This document shows, one piece after another, positions 10,701-19,164 of a stretch of 64,000 nt of DNA. A program made the translations under genes and the position numbers. Under the pieces are notes generated by a model. The model was not told the origin of the DNA. It ran no database searches and worked only from the letters and a program-made list of their open reading frames with translations. The stretch spans positions 1 to 64,000 of the forward strand of contig JAGBNK010000022.1 in NCBI GenBank assembly GCA_017634455.1. The letters run 5' to 3'. This DNA comes from Lachnospiraceae bacterium (GTDB lineage Bacteria; Bacillota; Clostridia; Lachnospirales; Lachnospiraceae). Position 1 is the stretch's first letter; the number at the start of each line of letters is the position of its first letter.

Positions 10701-10789
10701 GGATGGAATCTTTTTATGATAAGTATCGCTTAAAACCAAATAAATTATATATAACTCATTTTTTAATAAAAATGGTATCGAAGGAATAA
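7718..10789 (+). CDS. GH2 family beta-galactosidase (LacZ type)
   Basis: Large 1023-residue cytoplasmic beta-galactosidase. Domain order: jelly-roll sugar-binding domain (about 40-215), immunoglobulin-like domain (to about 330), TIM barrel with acid/base E451 in SLGNEAG and nucleophile E539 in LCEYAHAMGNS, then a C-terminal small-chain domain (about 745-1020) ending with WYGRGPHENYMDR and the LRPQENGNH motif. Full length for the LacZ subfamily. It starts 16 bases after GH39 with AAAGGA upstream. Likely removes galactose side groups from hemicellulose fragments or cleaves lactose-like disaccharides. Confidence 0.93.
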   Translation: MNKKWEDITFIKENKEDGHVLSFPKEVHPADLGENENQTSLNGKWKFMYIQGSDVKREYTCETYDDSDWDEIVVPRVWQLQGYGSPYYFASSYPQAIDTQKGNIPHISENLQEIGVYRRSFVYDEAWKDKNVYLHFGAVKSALEVYVNGKYVGYSQGSMTPHEFQITECLKPGDNQVTAVVYRYSDGTYLEDQDMWFFSGIYRAVFVYWEPKVTVRDYFMHASFNQKWPKDLMWDTEVPCHFQIELYFDSDLDNQVTEVEVEIPELEFRQKESVILKTGKTVLKMDGEVSPLLWSHESPKLYDVQIRWNVGEKIYFKEEKFGFREIKIVGNVLYLNGKRLIIKGVNRHDFDPGTGWTISEERYREDIRILKELNINAVRTSHYPNDPLFYRLCDQYGILVMDETDLESHGVRRILPMSKKEWEVPCVDRIERMILRDRNHPCVIIWSLGNEAGMGEVFKKMRARGRALDGTRPFHYEGMHDKECTDFLSRMYPTEETLDQLCHKEAIVGLMDGVMNSLAADNKDITCDLYEEMPVVLCEYAHAMGNSLGNFSEYTEAFEKYPHMCGGFIWDFVDQAICVKKDGENRYLYGTDFEETYSEDGFKKKKDKKSDGAFCGNGILFADRSFHPDAYEVKKCYQWLDVRSTHPKSGIFHIYNHQMFYPVLPFYDLIWELCCNGVPFLKKKIEDEKLQGILPGEQRTIILEEIRRQDFPEDGEIILNFYFVPKNSNELKKEAVAVSQFVIRPFHIIKPDIENGIHEVTLTNKDLGFQIANSFMNLELSRVATDNNIDIGHFVPQLENTVLVRQWDTANERLCITNQEIKNEDGKYFIHTVYGHPFCNELETEITDYKNGYYEVLLKVKTKRKDVVATGVSFSFNEEFDHCQWYGRGPHENYMDRKESALLGVYKKEISDMSHMYLRPQENGNHCDVRFFSLVGKQHDIYVWNLSEEGMEFSTWDYSKKDLESAKHIYELQRGGQTTLNIYGKMSGVGGDLPGMESFYDKYRLKPNKLYITHFLIKMVSKE

Positions 10790-10792
10790 AGC

Positions 10793-12250
10793 ATGAAAAG
10801 TGAAGTGAAAAATATTATTGGAATATCATTAATGTCTATGACTAAGATTGTAGGAGAAGTTCTTATATCATCGTTTTTGACATTTTATCTGACAGATTAC
10901 CTTCCGGTTGAAGGAGCCTTGGGAAGTGTTTTTATTGCGGCGACACTTCTTCCACTTTTACACCTTATGGATGCAGTTACAAATCCGATACAGGGTTGGA
11001 TAATTGATTGGGTGGTATCCAGAGGGAAAAAACAATACGGATTTTTTTATGCTCTTGGGGTGGTGATGGTATCGTTTTCTTCTCTAATGATTTTTCATAT
11101 TCCTAGAACTTTATGTAGTAATTCGAGGGTTTTAATAACTTATATCGTGTGTTTTTACTTTATATATGATTTTGGTTCTTCATTTTTGATGAACGGAGCG
11201 CTGATACAGACCATGACAATGGACTATCATCGCAGAATCTCTTATATTATGTGGCCGAGGCTGGTGGGATTTGTGGCAATTGTCCCATTTGTGTTTATGC
11301 TTCGATTTGTGGAGAACAATAAGGGGCATTTTCAAAATCAAAGTGAAGGGATTGGAGCATTTATTATGGTAATAATTCTTGTTTCCATGTGTCTTTCTTT
11401 GATAGGAGTACAACTTGTAAAGGAGAATAAGGTATTAAAACAGACCAGAAATCATGTGAGCTTTCACGCGTTGGATATTCTTCGCATGGTAAAAAAGAAT
11501 AAACCCTTTTTAGTACATCAGATGGGAAATATCTTTGTGGGACTTATATATGTGATAATTACTTTAATTGCCATGTATTATGTGAAATGGAATTATTGCT
11601 ATGAGTTTGAAACAGGATATCTGGATGTTGGGAAGTTTTCGTATTTATCTATGATACTAGGAATTGTGGAGTTTATCCCTTTTGTTTTTGGTACATTGGT
11701 ATCTGGAACAATGTGCAAAAAAGAGAAAGATTCTATTAAAGGAATGAAAGTATCCATTGTAATCACTGTATTTATGGGAGTGGTTATGGAGATATTGCAA
11801 ATATATGGACAATTCTTATTTAATTCAAACTTGTATTTTGCCATGTTGGCTTTTTTATTGTTTGGATGTGGAATGGCGTTTGTGCCGGGAAATCTTTTGG
11901 TTGTGGAGACCATGGATTATGCATTGTGGAAGACTGGCAAGCCAGCGAATGCTACCATAGAAGCTTTTACAAGATTTTTATCAGAATTACAAAAATCCGG
12001 AGGGTTGGCATTCATCGGAGTGCTATGGATTATTTTCGGATATGAAACAAGAGTTGAAGCAGACAAGTATTTGGGAAGTGTAGATTCTTTGCGAGGAATG
12101 ATACAGTGCTTTGGATATTTGACGGCAGTGATTCCAATAATTTGTGGAGCCTTTGCTTATTTGATTTATATGAAGTACCCGTTAACTGATTGTGATAGAG
12201 AAAGAATGATTCGTGATTTGGAAAGGAGAAAAGAAAATGTCAATATGTAA
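10793..12250 (+). CDS. GPH-family sugar:cation symporter, second copy
   Basis: 485-residue membrane transporter with about twelve hydrophobic segments and family hallmarks (DAVTNPIQGWIID near 59-71; VPGNLLVVETMDYALWKTGK near 362-381). It starts three bases after the GH2 stop, so the two are translationally coupled, and overlaps the start of GH43 by 14 bases. Its position inside the glycosidase operon suggests it imports the oligosaccharide those enzymes cleave. Confidence 0.87.
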   Translation: MKSEVKNIIGISLMSMTKIVGEVLISSFLTFYLTDYLPVEGALGSVFIAATLLPLLHLMDAVTNPIQGWIIDWVVSRGKKQYGFFYALGVVMVSFSSLMIFHIPRTLCSNSRVLITYIVCFYFIYDFGSSFLMNGALIQTMTMDYHRRISYIMWPRLVGFVAIVPFVFMLRFVENNKGHFQNQSEGIGAFIMVIILVSMCLSLIGVQLVKENKVLKQTRNHVSFHALDILRMVKKNKPFLVHQMGNIFVGLIYVIITLIAMYYVKWNYCYEFETGYLDVGKFSYLSMILGIVEFIPFVFGTLVSGTMCKKEKDSIKGMKVSIVITVFMGVVMEILQIYGQFLFNSNLYFAMLAFLLFGCGMAFVPGNLLVVETMDYALWKTGKPANATIEAFTRFLSELQKSGGLAFIGVLWIIFGYETRVEADKYLGSVDSLRGMIQCFGYLTAVIPIICGAFAYLIYMKYPLTDCDRERMIRDLERRKENVNM

Positions 12251-13706
12251 TCCTTACTTGCCTATGGATGAATATGTTCCGGATGCTGAGCCTCATGTGT
12301 TTGGAGATCGTGTGTATATATATGGCTCTCACGATAGAGAAAATGGGGATAGATTTTGCATGGATGATTATGTAGTGTATTCTGCACCGGTGGATGATTT
12401 AACCAATTGGACTTGCCATGGTATAAGCTATAAAAAATCTCAGGATCCCAGATCTACTAGGGAGAAGCTAGTGGATTTTTATGCGCCTGATTGCGTAAGA
12501 GGAAATGATGGGAAGTATTATCTTTACTATTTTTCTGCCGGCCCTAATACAAAAGCTTTCGGACCTATGTCTGTGGCAGTAAGTAACAAACCAGAGGGAC
12601 CTTTTGAGTATTTGGGGGACATACGCTATCCCAATGGAGAACCGGTTTTGGATTTTTTGACAAATGATCCGGCTGTACTAAATGACGAGGGAAAAATATG
12701 GTTGTATTATGGCTGGGGCTTAGGAAGAGATTTTCGAAATCCTCTGATGAAACCTATTTACAATAAGGTGCTTGAAAAAATAGGAAATCGAAGTGCAGAA
12801 GATATTAAAAATACAGAACCAAGTATTTTGTCTTGTGCAGTGGTACAACTAGAGGATGATATGATGACAGTGAAAAGCAAGCCTAAGGCGGTATTGGATA
12901 GCAAAACTACTGCACCAAAAGGTTCCTTGCTTTACCATCATGCTTTTTATGAGGCGGCATCTATTCGAAAAATTAATGATTTGTATTATCTGGTATACTC
13001 ATCCGGAGAGAATAACGAACTTTGTTATGCCATCAGTAAATATCCTGATAGGGGATTTGAATATCGTGGTGTAATTATTTCAAACAGCGATTTGGGTTAT
13101 CAAGGGAATGTGCAAAGAAAGGCACCAGCCGGAACTATTCATGGTGGAATAGAGTGTATCAATGGAAATTACTATGTCTTTTATCATAGATGTACAAATA
13201 ATACTGATTTTTCCAGACAGGCTTGTGCTGAACCTATTGAAATACTGGAAGACGGCACAATTCCGCAAGTTGGAATTTCCTCCCAGGGATTAAATGGAAA
13301 ACCGCTAGAGGCTTCCGGAACTTATCCTGCAGCGATTTGTTGTTATTTATATAATGATAATACAAGAAATGTTCAAGGGGTGGGGCATGAGAAAGAGCAA
13401 CCCACGGTGACTGCAGAAAATGGAGTGACCTATGTCACTGCTGTTACTAATCATACCAAGATTGGATATTGTAATTTCATCAATATGGGCAACAGAAAAT
13501 TGCAATTAAAAATCAGGGGAGACGGGGGAACTGTCAAGGTATATTCAAAAGAGAATGGAGCAACAAAAGGAGAACTTGTTTTTCAACCATCCGCCGACTG
13601 GCAGGTGATAGAAGTCACCCATAGTCTGCCGGTAGAAGAAAGTATGCTTTTGCTGGAATATGTTGGTATTGGTAGTATCGATATATTGGAATTAGCTTGG
13701 ATATAA
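12237..13706 (+). CDS. GH43 family arabinofuranosidase/xylosidase
   Basis: Inverting five-bladed beta-propeller glycosidase. The general-base aspartate lies in the N-terminal PDAEPHVFGDRVYIYGSHD segment, the pKa-modulating aspartate in TNDPAVL, and the acid glutamate is probably in HAFYEAASIR. The C-terminal 120 or so residues form a beta-rich region resembling a carbohydrate-binding module. I start at the ATG at 12237 (489 residues), because AAAGGAG lies just upstream; a GTG at 12213 would place that site inside the gene. Last gene of the operon, followed by a terminator. Family members act on arabinoxylan-derived oligosaccharides. Confidence 0.9.
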   Translation: MSICNPYLPMDEYVPDAEPHVFGDRVYIYGSHDRENGDRFCMDDYVVYSAPVDDLTNWTCHGISYKKSQDPRSTREKLVDFYAPDCVRGNDGKYYLYYFSAGPNTKAFGPMSVAVSNKPEGPFEYLGDIRYPNGEPVLDFLTNDPAVLNDEGKIWLYYGWGLGRDFRNPLMKPIYNKVLEKIGNRSAEDIKNTEPSILSCAVVQLEDDMMTVKSKPKAVLDSKTTAPKGSLLYHHAFYEAASIRKINDLYYLVYSSGENNELCYAISKYPDRGFEYRGVIISNSDLGYQGNVQRKAPAGTIHGGIECINGNYYVFYHRCTNNTDFSRQACAEPIEILEDGTIPQVGISSQGLNGKPLEASGTYPAAICCYLYNDNTRNVQGVGHEKEQPTVTAENGVTYVTAVTNHTKIGYCNFINMGNRKLQLKIRGDGGTVKVYSKENGATKGELVFQPSADWQVIEVTHSLPVEESMLLLEYVGIGSIDILELAWI

Positions 13707-13745
13707 CAGACAATCCGAAAAAGATATAATAATTGCGGTTAATGT

Positions 13746-13785
13746 AAATGGATGCGTCCAACTTGATGGATGCATCCATTTTTTG
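13746..13785 (+). terminator. Terminator of the glycosidase operon
   Basis: AAATGGATGC is followed after a short loop by GATGCATCCATTTTTT. Apart from the loop it matches the pyk terminator at 1825-1863, including the 20 bases before the final T run. Confidence 0.85.
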
Positions 13786-13832
13786 CTGTGATATTAATTA
13801 GAATTGGAATTAGTAAAACTATGATATTGAGA

Positions 13833-14002
13833 AAAGTAGTAAAGACTAGTAAAAGAATTTAAAACCAGTAAAAACTAGTAAAGACTAGTAAAGACTAGTA
13901 AAAGAATTTGAAACCAGTAAAAACTAGTAAAGACCAGTAAAGACTAGTAAAAGAATTTAAAACCAGTAAAAACTAGTAAAGACTAGTAAAAACTAGTAAA
14001 AG
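13833..14002. repeat. ACTAGTAAA short tandem repeat patch
   Basis: The decamer ACTAGTAAAG and variants repeat through about 170 bases: nine ACTAGT and four ACCAGT versions. They are arranged in a higher-order unit of about 49 bases (decamers separated by AGAATTTRAA) present three times. The patch sits between the operon terminator and the 3' end of the minus-strand DUF4250 gene. No reading frame explains it. Confidence 0.9.
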
Positions 14003-14022
14003 ATTAATGTTCTCTAAAAAGA

Positions 14023-14199
14023 TTACTTGAACTGATTTACTTCTGCTTTATATTTATAATCAATTTCAGCTAAATCTTTGATGAGTTGTTCCTTGTCGAT
14101 GCCTTCGCTTTCACACAGTTCATCCAAACTGCTATATTTATCCCTCAAAGCTGTATTGATTACGCTGAGTAGCATTACTTTATCTTTTGGTAAATTCAT
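14023..14199 (-). CDS. DUF4250 family small protein
   Basis: A 58-residue protein starting MNLPKDKVMLLSVINTALRD and ending EIDYKYKAEVNQFK, which I recognise as the DUF4250 family widespread in Clostridia; function unknown. The start has AAGGAG eight bases upstream (14208-14213 on the complement). It is divergent from pta and its 3' end abuts the decamer repeat patch. Confidence 0.85.
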   Translation of the reverse strand: MNLPKDKVMLLSVINTALRDKYSSLDELCESEGIDKEQLIKDLAEIDYKYKAEVNQFK

Positions 14200-14269
14200 G
14201 GTTATATCTCCTTAGATTACTTAGATTTTGTGATACATAAAATAGGTATAATAGTGTTATGTATATTAG

Positions 14270-14434
14270 AATGATGATTATTCCCATTACACAAATATTA
14301 TACAAGAAGAATTACTTAAAGCAAAAACATGGAAAACGCCAGCTTCCACATTGTTCTACAATAAATACTTTGAAAAACAATGTCAAGGTGTTAGAATTGA
14401 AAACGGAAAATATACTTTATTTATAAAGGAGTAA
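14270..14434 (+). pseudogene. Possible gene remnant upstream of pta
   Basis: After an in-frame stop at 14267-14269, a 54-codon reading frame with no start codon reads as plausible protein (ending CQGVRIENGKYTLFIKE) and closes at the pta ribosome site. A different frame from the ATG at 14260 is open for 55 codons but less protein-like. This may be the tail of a lost gene; family not recognised. Confidence 0.3.
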
Positions 14435-14439
14435 AATTT

Positions 14440-15423
14440 ATGTTTGGTTTTGGACAATTAATTGACATCCTCAAGAAGGACCCTAAGAAAATCGTATTTA
14501 CAGAGGGTACAGATCCTCGTATCCTTGAAGCTTCATCTAGACTTTTGGCTGGAACATTTCTTAAGCCAATTCTTATTGGAAATGTAGATGAAGTAAAGAA
14601 AGCAGCTGAGGAAGCTGGTTTCAATATCAACGGTGCTACAATTATCGATCCACTTACCTATGACAAGATGGATGAGATGGTAGAGATGTTCTGTGAACTT
14701 CGTAAGAGCAAAGGCGTAACACCAGAGCAGGCTAGAGAGACATTGAAGGCTGCTAACTATTTTGGAACAATGCTTGTAAAGATGGGAGAGGCAGATTCAC
14801 TTCTTGGTGGAGCTACATATTCTACAGCTGATACAGTTCGTCCAGCTTTACAGCTTATTAAGACAAAGCCAGGAAACAAGATTGTATCTTCATGCTTTAT
14901 CATGGTTCGTCCTGGTGCTACAGGTGAGAACGAAGTTCTTGCAATGGCTGACTGTGCTATCAACATCAAGCCATCTGAGGATGATCTTGTTGAAATCGCA
15001 TCTGAGACAGCTGATTGTGCTAAGATCTTCGGTGTTGATCCAAAGATTGCATTCCTTAGCTACTCAACATTTGGTTCTGGAAAGGGCGAGGATGTTGATA
15101 AGATGAGAAATGCATGTGAGAAGGCTAAAGCTGCTAGACCTGACCTTGCAATCGAAGGTGAGTTACAGTTTGATGCAGCAGTTTCTCCAAGAGTTGCTCG
15201 TACTAAGTGTCCAAACTCTGAAGTTGCAGGTTATGCTAACACATTTATCTTCCCTGACATCAATGCAGGAAATATTGGATACAAGATTGCACAGAGACTT
15301 GGTAATTTTGAAGCTTACGGTCCTATCTTACTTGGACTTAATGCTCCAGTTAATGACCTTTCTCGTGGATGTAACGCTGGTGAAGTTTACTCAATGGCTA
15401 TCATTACAGCAGCACTTGCATAA
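14440..15423 (+). CDS. pta: Phosphate acetyltransferase
   Basis: Interconverts acetyl-CoA and acetyl phosphate, the first step of the ATP-yielding acetate pathway. The 327 residues correspond to the short single-domain Pta: KKIVFTEGTDPRILEAS at the start, GGATYSTADTVRPALQ and SSCFIMVRPG in the middle, and QFDAAVSPRVA with FPDINAGNIGYK near the end. AAGGAG lies seven bases upstream, and a TATAAT at 14247-14252 may be its -10 box. The usual partner acetate kinase is not adjacent; a terminator follows and the next gene is unrelated. Confidence 0.95.
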   Translation: MFGFGQLIDILKKDPKKIVFTEGTDPRILEASSRLLAGTFLKPILIGNVDEVKKAAEEAGFNINGATIIDPLTYDKMDEMVEMFCELRKSKGVTPEQARETLKAANYFGTMLVKMGEADSLLGGATYSTADTVRPALQLIKTKPGNKIVSSCFIMVRPGATGENEVLAMADCAINIKPSEDDLVEIASETADCAKIFGVDPKIAFLSYSTFGSGKGEDVDKMRNACEKAKAARPDLAIEGELQFDAAVSPRVARTKCPNSEVAGYANTFIFPDINAGNIGYKIAQRLGNFEAYGPILLGLNAPVNDLSRGCNAGEVYSMAIITAALA

Positions 15424-15468
15424 GACAAAACATTTTATATAATAAAGGAATATCTATAGGAAATAGAA

Positions 15469-15501
15469 AACTCAGAGTCCGTTGTGGATTCTGAGTTTTT
15501 T
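15469..15501 (+). terminator. Terminator of pta
   Basis: AACTCAGAGTCC pairs with GGATTCTGAGTT (one G-U pair) around a five-base loop and is followed by a T run. Confidence 0.88.
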
Positions 15502-15536
15502 CGATATAGAAAATAATCCTGTAAATATGTTTTGCG

Positions 15537-16361
15537 CTATGACCATCTTTTTTCCTTATAATTCGACTTGAATTCTGATGGAGTTACACCTGTAACAGCT
15601 TTGAAGGTTCTTCCAAAATGTGTACATGATGCAAATCCACATTCAGCAGCTATTTCAGTGAAATTGAGGTTATTGTCCATTATTTTCTGCTGGGCATATA
15701 GAATTCTGGTTGTATTAATATACTGATTGATAGTTCGGTTGGTATATTTTTTGAATTCGTGACATAGGTAGTATTTGCTTATATAGAAATAATCTGCCAG
15801 ATCATCTAGTTTAATATCATTCATGTAATTCCTATCAATGTAGTCAATGACCTTTCCAACTAAGGTTTGGGATTCCGGCTTATTCTCCTGAATACCAGAT
15901 TTGAGCAGAGAAATTACAATAATATTTAACAGAGCCTTCATAGAAGCATTGCGTAAATCGTCTTGATTGTCCTGTTCCATTAGTAGCATGCCCAACATAC
16001 TATGTATATATTGTCCGACTTTCTTATCTAAATGGTATAAGCCGCTTTGGGACTTTAGCTTTTTCAGGACAATGGGATCTTCAATTGATTCAGGGGTAAA
16101 ATATAATGCAATCCTTTTGAAGTCTGTATTGAGTTTTTTGGAGTAGGAGTGATGCATGATAAATGGAGCAAATAGCATTATGTCCCCAGGGTCAGTTTGA
16201 TATATATCATTTTCCAACATATGAAGTCTCGTTCCTTCTTCCAGGTAATACAATTCAAAATGTGGATGGTAGTGTGACTGGTACATGTTGCTATTGTCAT
16301 ATACTCTTTCTGCTGCAATTGCTGCTCCTTGTTGCATTAGCATATTTGCCTTATCAACCAT
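15537..16361 (-). CDS. AraC-family regulator with cupin sensor
   Basis: 274-residue regulator: N-terminal cupin (YQSHYHPHFELYYLEEG, then GDIMLFAPFIMHH), C-terminal pair of helix-turn-helix motifs (IKLDDLADYFYISKYYLCHEFKKYT; NFTEIAAECGFASCTHFGRTFK) ending VTGVTPSEFKSN. This is the layout of sugar-responsive AraC activators. It is divergent from the GH31 gene across about 195 bases, and probably controls it. Confidence 0.92.
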   Translation of the reverse strand: MVDKANMLMQQGAAIAAERVYDNSNMYQSHYHPHFELYYLEEGTRLHMLENDIYQTDPGDIMLFAPFIMHHSYSKKLNTDFKRIALYFTPESIEDPIVLKKLKSQSGLYHLDKKVGQYIHSMLGMLLMEQDNQDDLRNASMKALLNIIVISLLKSGIQENKPESQTLVGKVIDYIDRNYMNDIKLDDLADYFYISKYYLCHEFKKYTNRTINQYINTTRILYAQQKIMDNNLNFTEIAAECGFASCTHFGRTFKAVTGVTPSEFKSNYKEKRWS

Positions 16362-16395
16362 TAGATTACCCCCTCTATGAATCTATTTGTGAAAT

Positions 16396-16464
16396 GTAAA
16401 ATAATATTTCTCAAGATATAATCAGAGTATACCACAAGATTTGTTGGAAAACGTATTATTTTAC
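16396..16464. promoter_or_regulatory. Divergent control region with 10-bp inverted repeat
   Basis: GTAAAATAAT at 16396-16405 is the exact reverse complement of ATTATTTTAC at 16455-16464, 49 bases apart, between the AraC gene and GH31. Widely spaced half sites are typical of AraC looping operators; binding is inferred, not shown. Confidence 0.4.
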
Positions 16465-16556
16465 GCAAAATATGTAAAGTATTGCTGTGGATGATTGGCT
16501 AATATTATAGGTGTTGGAAAATGAAATACAATAAGTCACTTTGGGGGGGACGGAAA

Positions 16557-19073
16557 ATGAAGATAGCAAGAAAGATTGAAAGAATTGAAAACTTAAACAA
16601 TGTGGTATCAATTCATACCAATGCTGTTGAGATTAGAATTTACGGATTGACAGATAATATTCTTAGAATAAGAGCTGGATTTGATGGCGATTTTGCTGAG
16701 GAGTCATATGACTTGACTATGACTGCATGGGAGGACCGAATGGATGAATATATGAAAGACTACAGAACCCGTGTTGAACTTAAGGATATAGAAGTTGTAG
16801 AATTAAATGATAATTTGACAGAAATCAGAACAGGTAATTTTAGAATAGAAGCGACTCATGAACCTTTTATGTTCAAAATTTATGATGTAGATGGAAGATT
16901 GCTACATGAGGATATTCCTGAGAGAGGCTGGTTAAATGATTCTAATAATAGAAGGATTCATACATGCGTCTTGGATGCCAATGATCACTTCTATGGATTT
17001 GGAGAGAGAACCGGAGAACTTGATAAGAGAAATAAATTCATGTCAATGGCTCCGGGAGATACCATGGGCTATAACCCGGTTGAGACAGATCCGCTTTATA
17101 AGCATATTCCATTTTATATCAAGGTAAATGATAAGACACATCAGGCTGTTGGATATTTCTATCACAATACATATGAATGTGATTTTAATATGGGACGAAG
17201 CCATAGTAATTATGTGAAACATCACAGCACATATAGAACAGACGGCGGAGATATAGATTTGTTCCTGATTGCCGGACCGCAGGTTAGAGATGTTGTTAAG
17301 CGTTATACTGATTTGACAGGTAAGAGCGCCATGCTTCCAAAAGCAGCTTTGGGATATCTGGGAAGTTCGATGTATTATGCAGAACTTCCTGTAGATGCTG
17401 ATGAAGCAATTTTGGATTTCATTGATACAGCCAGAGAAGAGGATATTCCTATTGATGGTTTTCAGTTATCAAGTGGTTATTGCAATATAGAGACTTCAGA
17501 AGGACTTAAGAGATGTACATTTACATGGAATAATAAGAGATTTAAGGATCCGGCTGATTTCTATAATAGAATGACTCAAAAAGGAATTACAGTTTCTTCA
17601 AATGTTAAACCTGGAATGTTGCTTTCACATCCGCTCAAGGATGAGATGATAGCCAAGAATTTCTTTGTTAAATCTTCTGAATCAGATGAGCCTGCTGTTG
17701 GATTATGGTGGGGTGGAAATGGTCATTATGTTGATTACACAAGCCAAACCAATAGAGACCAGTGGAAGAAATATTTGCGTGAAAATGTACTTGATTATGG
17801 AACAACCTCTGTATGGAATGATAATTGTGAGTATGACGGACTTACAGACAAAGATGCCAGAGTTTCCTTTGAAGGAAAGGGTGGAACCATCGGACAGATT
17901 AAATCGGAAATGGCCAATATAATGTGTCACATAGCAAGTGAAGCCGTACAGGAGTCACATCCGAATATGAGACCTTTTTTGGTTTGCAGAAGCGGTCATG
18001 CAGGTATTCAGAGATATGCTCAGACATGGGCTGGTGACAATTATACCAGTTGGGAGACACTGAAATATAATATCGCTACAATCCTGGGTATGGGACTCAG
18101 CGGCGTGGCAAATCAGGGTTGTGATATAGGTGGTTTCTATGGTCCGGCTCCAGAGGAGGAATTGCTTCTCAGATGGATACAAAATGGAATATTCCAGCCT
18201 AGATTTTCCATCCATTCAACCAATACTGATAATACAGTTACGGAACCATGGATGTATGAAAATACCAAGTCAGATGTAGCTGAGGCAATTAAGTTCAGAT
18301 ACAGATTAAGCCCGTATTTATATTCTCTTATGAGAAGGGCTGCAGTAACAGGTCTCCCAATTATGGAACCTCTTGTAAGTGCTTTTCAGGATGATGCCAA
18401 TGTATATAAGGAGAGCATCAATTTCATGGAGGGAGATTCTCTTTTCGTGGCAAATGTTGTGGATAAAGGTGCAACGACCAAGAAGATATATTTCCCAGAA
18501 GGTTATAGCTTCTATGATTACTATACAAGAGAGGAATATGTTGGAGGACGTGAGTATGAGATACCTGTTACATTGAAGTCTATTCCAATGTATGTCAAAG
18601 AAAGCGGAATTATAGTTGAGGCTTCTAATCAATTATATAACCTGACTGATGAAGTTGTGACTGGTTTGAATATCCTCTGTGCTCCATCACGAAACAGTGG
18701 TGAGGAAAATGTATTTGAGTTATATGAGGATGACGGCAAAACTCTCGATTATAAAAAGGGTGAGTATAGCCTGACCAAGATAACTATGAAATCAGGAGAA
18801 CAGGTTGAACTTGATTTTAAGACAGAGGGGGATTACAAAACAGCTGTGGAAAATATGAGTATCGACATGATTCATAGAGCATCAAGCCCATATTGGGTGA
18901 CTGTTGATGGCAAGGAGATACCTCATATTTTACATAAAGCCAAATATGATAAAGCGTCAATTGGCTGGTATTACGATCAGACACTCAAAAGTGTGCAGAT
19001 AAAGTATCCAAACATCGAACAAGATTATAAGGTTGTTGTAAGCTTTGAACAGCTTGACTTATTAGGAATGTAA
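16557..19073 (+). CDS. GH31 family alpha-glycosidase
   Basis: Retaining alpha-glucosidase/alpha-xylosidase-type enzyme. An N-terminal beta-sandwich with FYGFGERTG is followed by a TIM barrel with the nucleophile aspartate in VWNDNCEYDG and the acid/base aspartate in WAGDN, then beta-sandwich domains with LYEDDGKTLDYKKGEYS. I prefer the ATG at 16557 (838 residues), preceded by a G-rich site GGGGGGA eight bases upstream; an in-frame ATG at 16521 would add 12 residues. No signal peptide, so it acts in the cytoplasm. The nucleophile motif WNDNCE is closer to alpha-glucosidases than to the KTDFGE form of YicI xylosidases, so the substrate is uncertain. Confidence 0.9.
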   Translation: MKIARKIERIENLNNVVSIHTNAVEIRIYGLTDNILRIRAGFDGDFAEESYDLTMTAWEDRMDEYMKDYRTRVELKDIEVVELNDNLTEIRTGNFRIEATHEPFMFKIYDVDGRLLHEDIPERGWLNDSNNRRIHTCVLDANDHFYGFGERTGELDKRNKFMSMAPGDTMGYNPVETDPLYKHIPFYIKVNDKTHQAVGYFYHNTYECDFNMGRSHSNYVKHHSTYRTDGGDIDLFLIAGPQVRDVVKRYTDLTGKSAMLPKAALGYLGSSMYYAELPVDADEAILDFIDTAREEDIPIDGFQLSSGYCNIETSEGLKRCTFTWNNKRFKDPADFYNRMTQKGITVSSNVKPGMLLSHPLKDEMIAKNFFVKSSESDEPAVGLWWGGNGHYVDYTSQTNRDQWKKYLRENVLDYGTTSVWNDNCEYDGLTDKDARVSFEGKGGTIGQIKSEMANIMCHIASEAVQESHPNMRPFLVCRSGHAGIQRYAQTWAGDNYTSWETLKYNIATILGMGLSGVANQGCDIGGFYGPAPEEELLLRWIQNGIFQPRFSIHSTNTDNTVTEPWMYENTKSDVAEAIKFRYRLSPYLYSLMRRAAVTGLPIMEPLVSAFQDDANVYKESINFMEGDSLFVANVVDKGATTKKIYFPEGYSFYDYYTREEYVGGREYEIPVTLKSIPMYVKESGIIVEASNQLYNLTDEVVTGLNILCAPSRNSGEENVFELYEDDGKTLDYKKGEYSLTKITMKSGEQVELDFKTEGDYKTAVENMSIDMIHRASSPYWVTVDGKEIPHILHKAKYDKASIGWYYDQTLKSVQIKYPNIEQDYKVVVSFEQLDLLGM

Positions 19074-19164
19074 GCATATTTTCTTCATTTTAAATATTGC
19101 CAATATATGCTAGAATGTTTCTAGACATGTGGGGAGAAAATAATGAAGGAGGTTTTTTTAGATT

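Noticed and set aside
13833-14002. CRISPR array or mobile-element ends
   Set aside because: The repeating unit is a decamer without spacers, and no transposase lies near.
14804-15442. Two long overlapping frames inside pta
   Set aside because: Shadow frames of a strongly conserved enzyme gene, rich in Leu/Gln/His/Ser and without ribosome sites.
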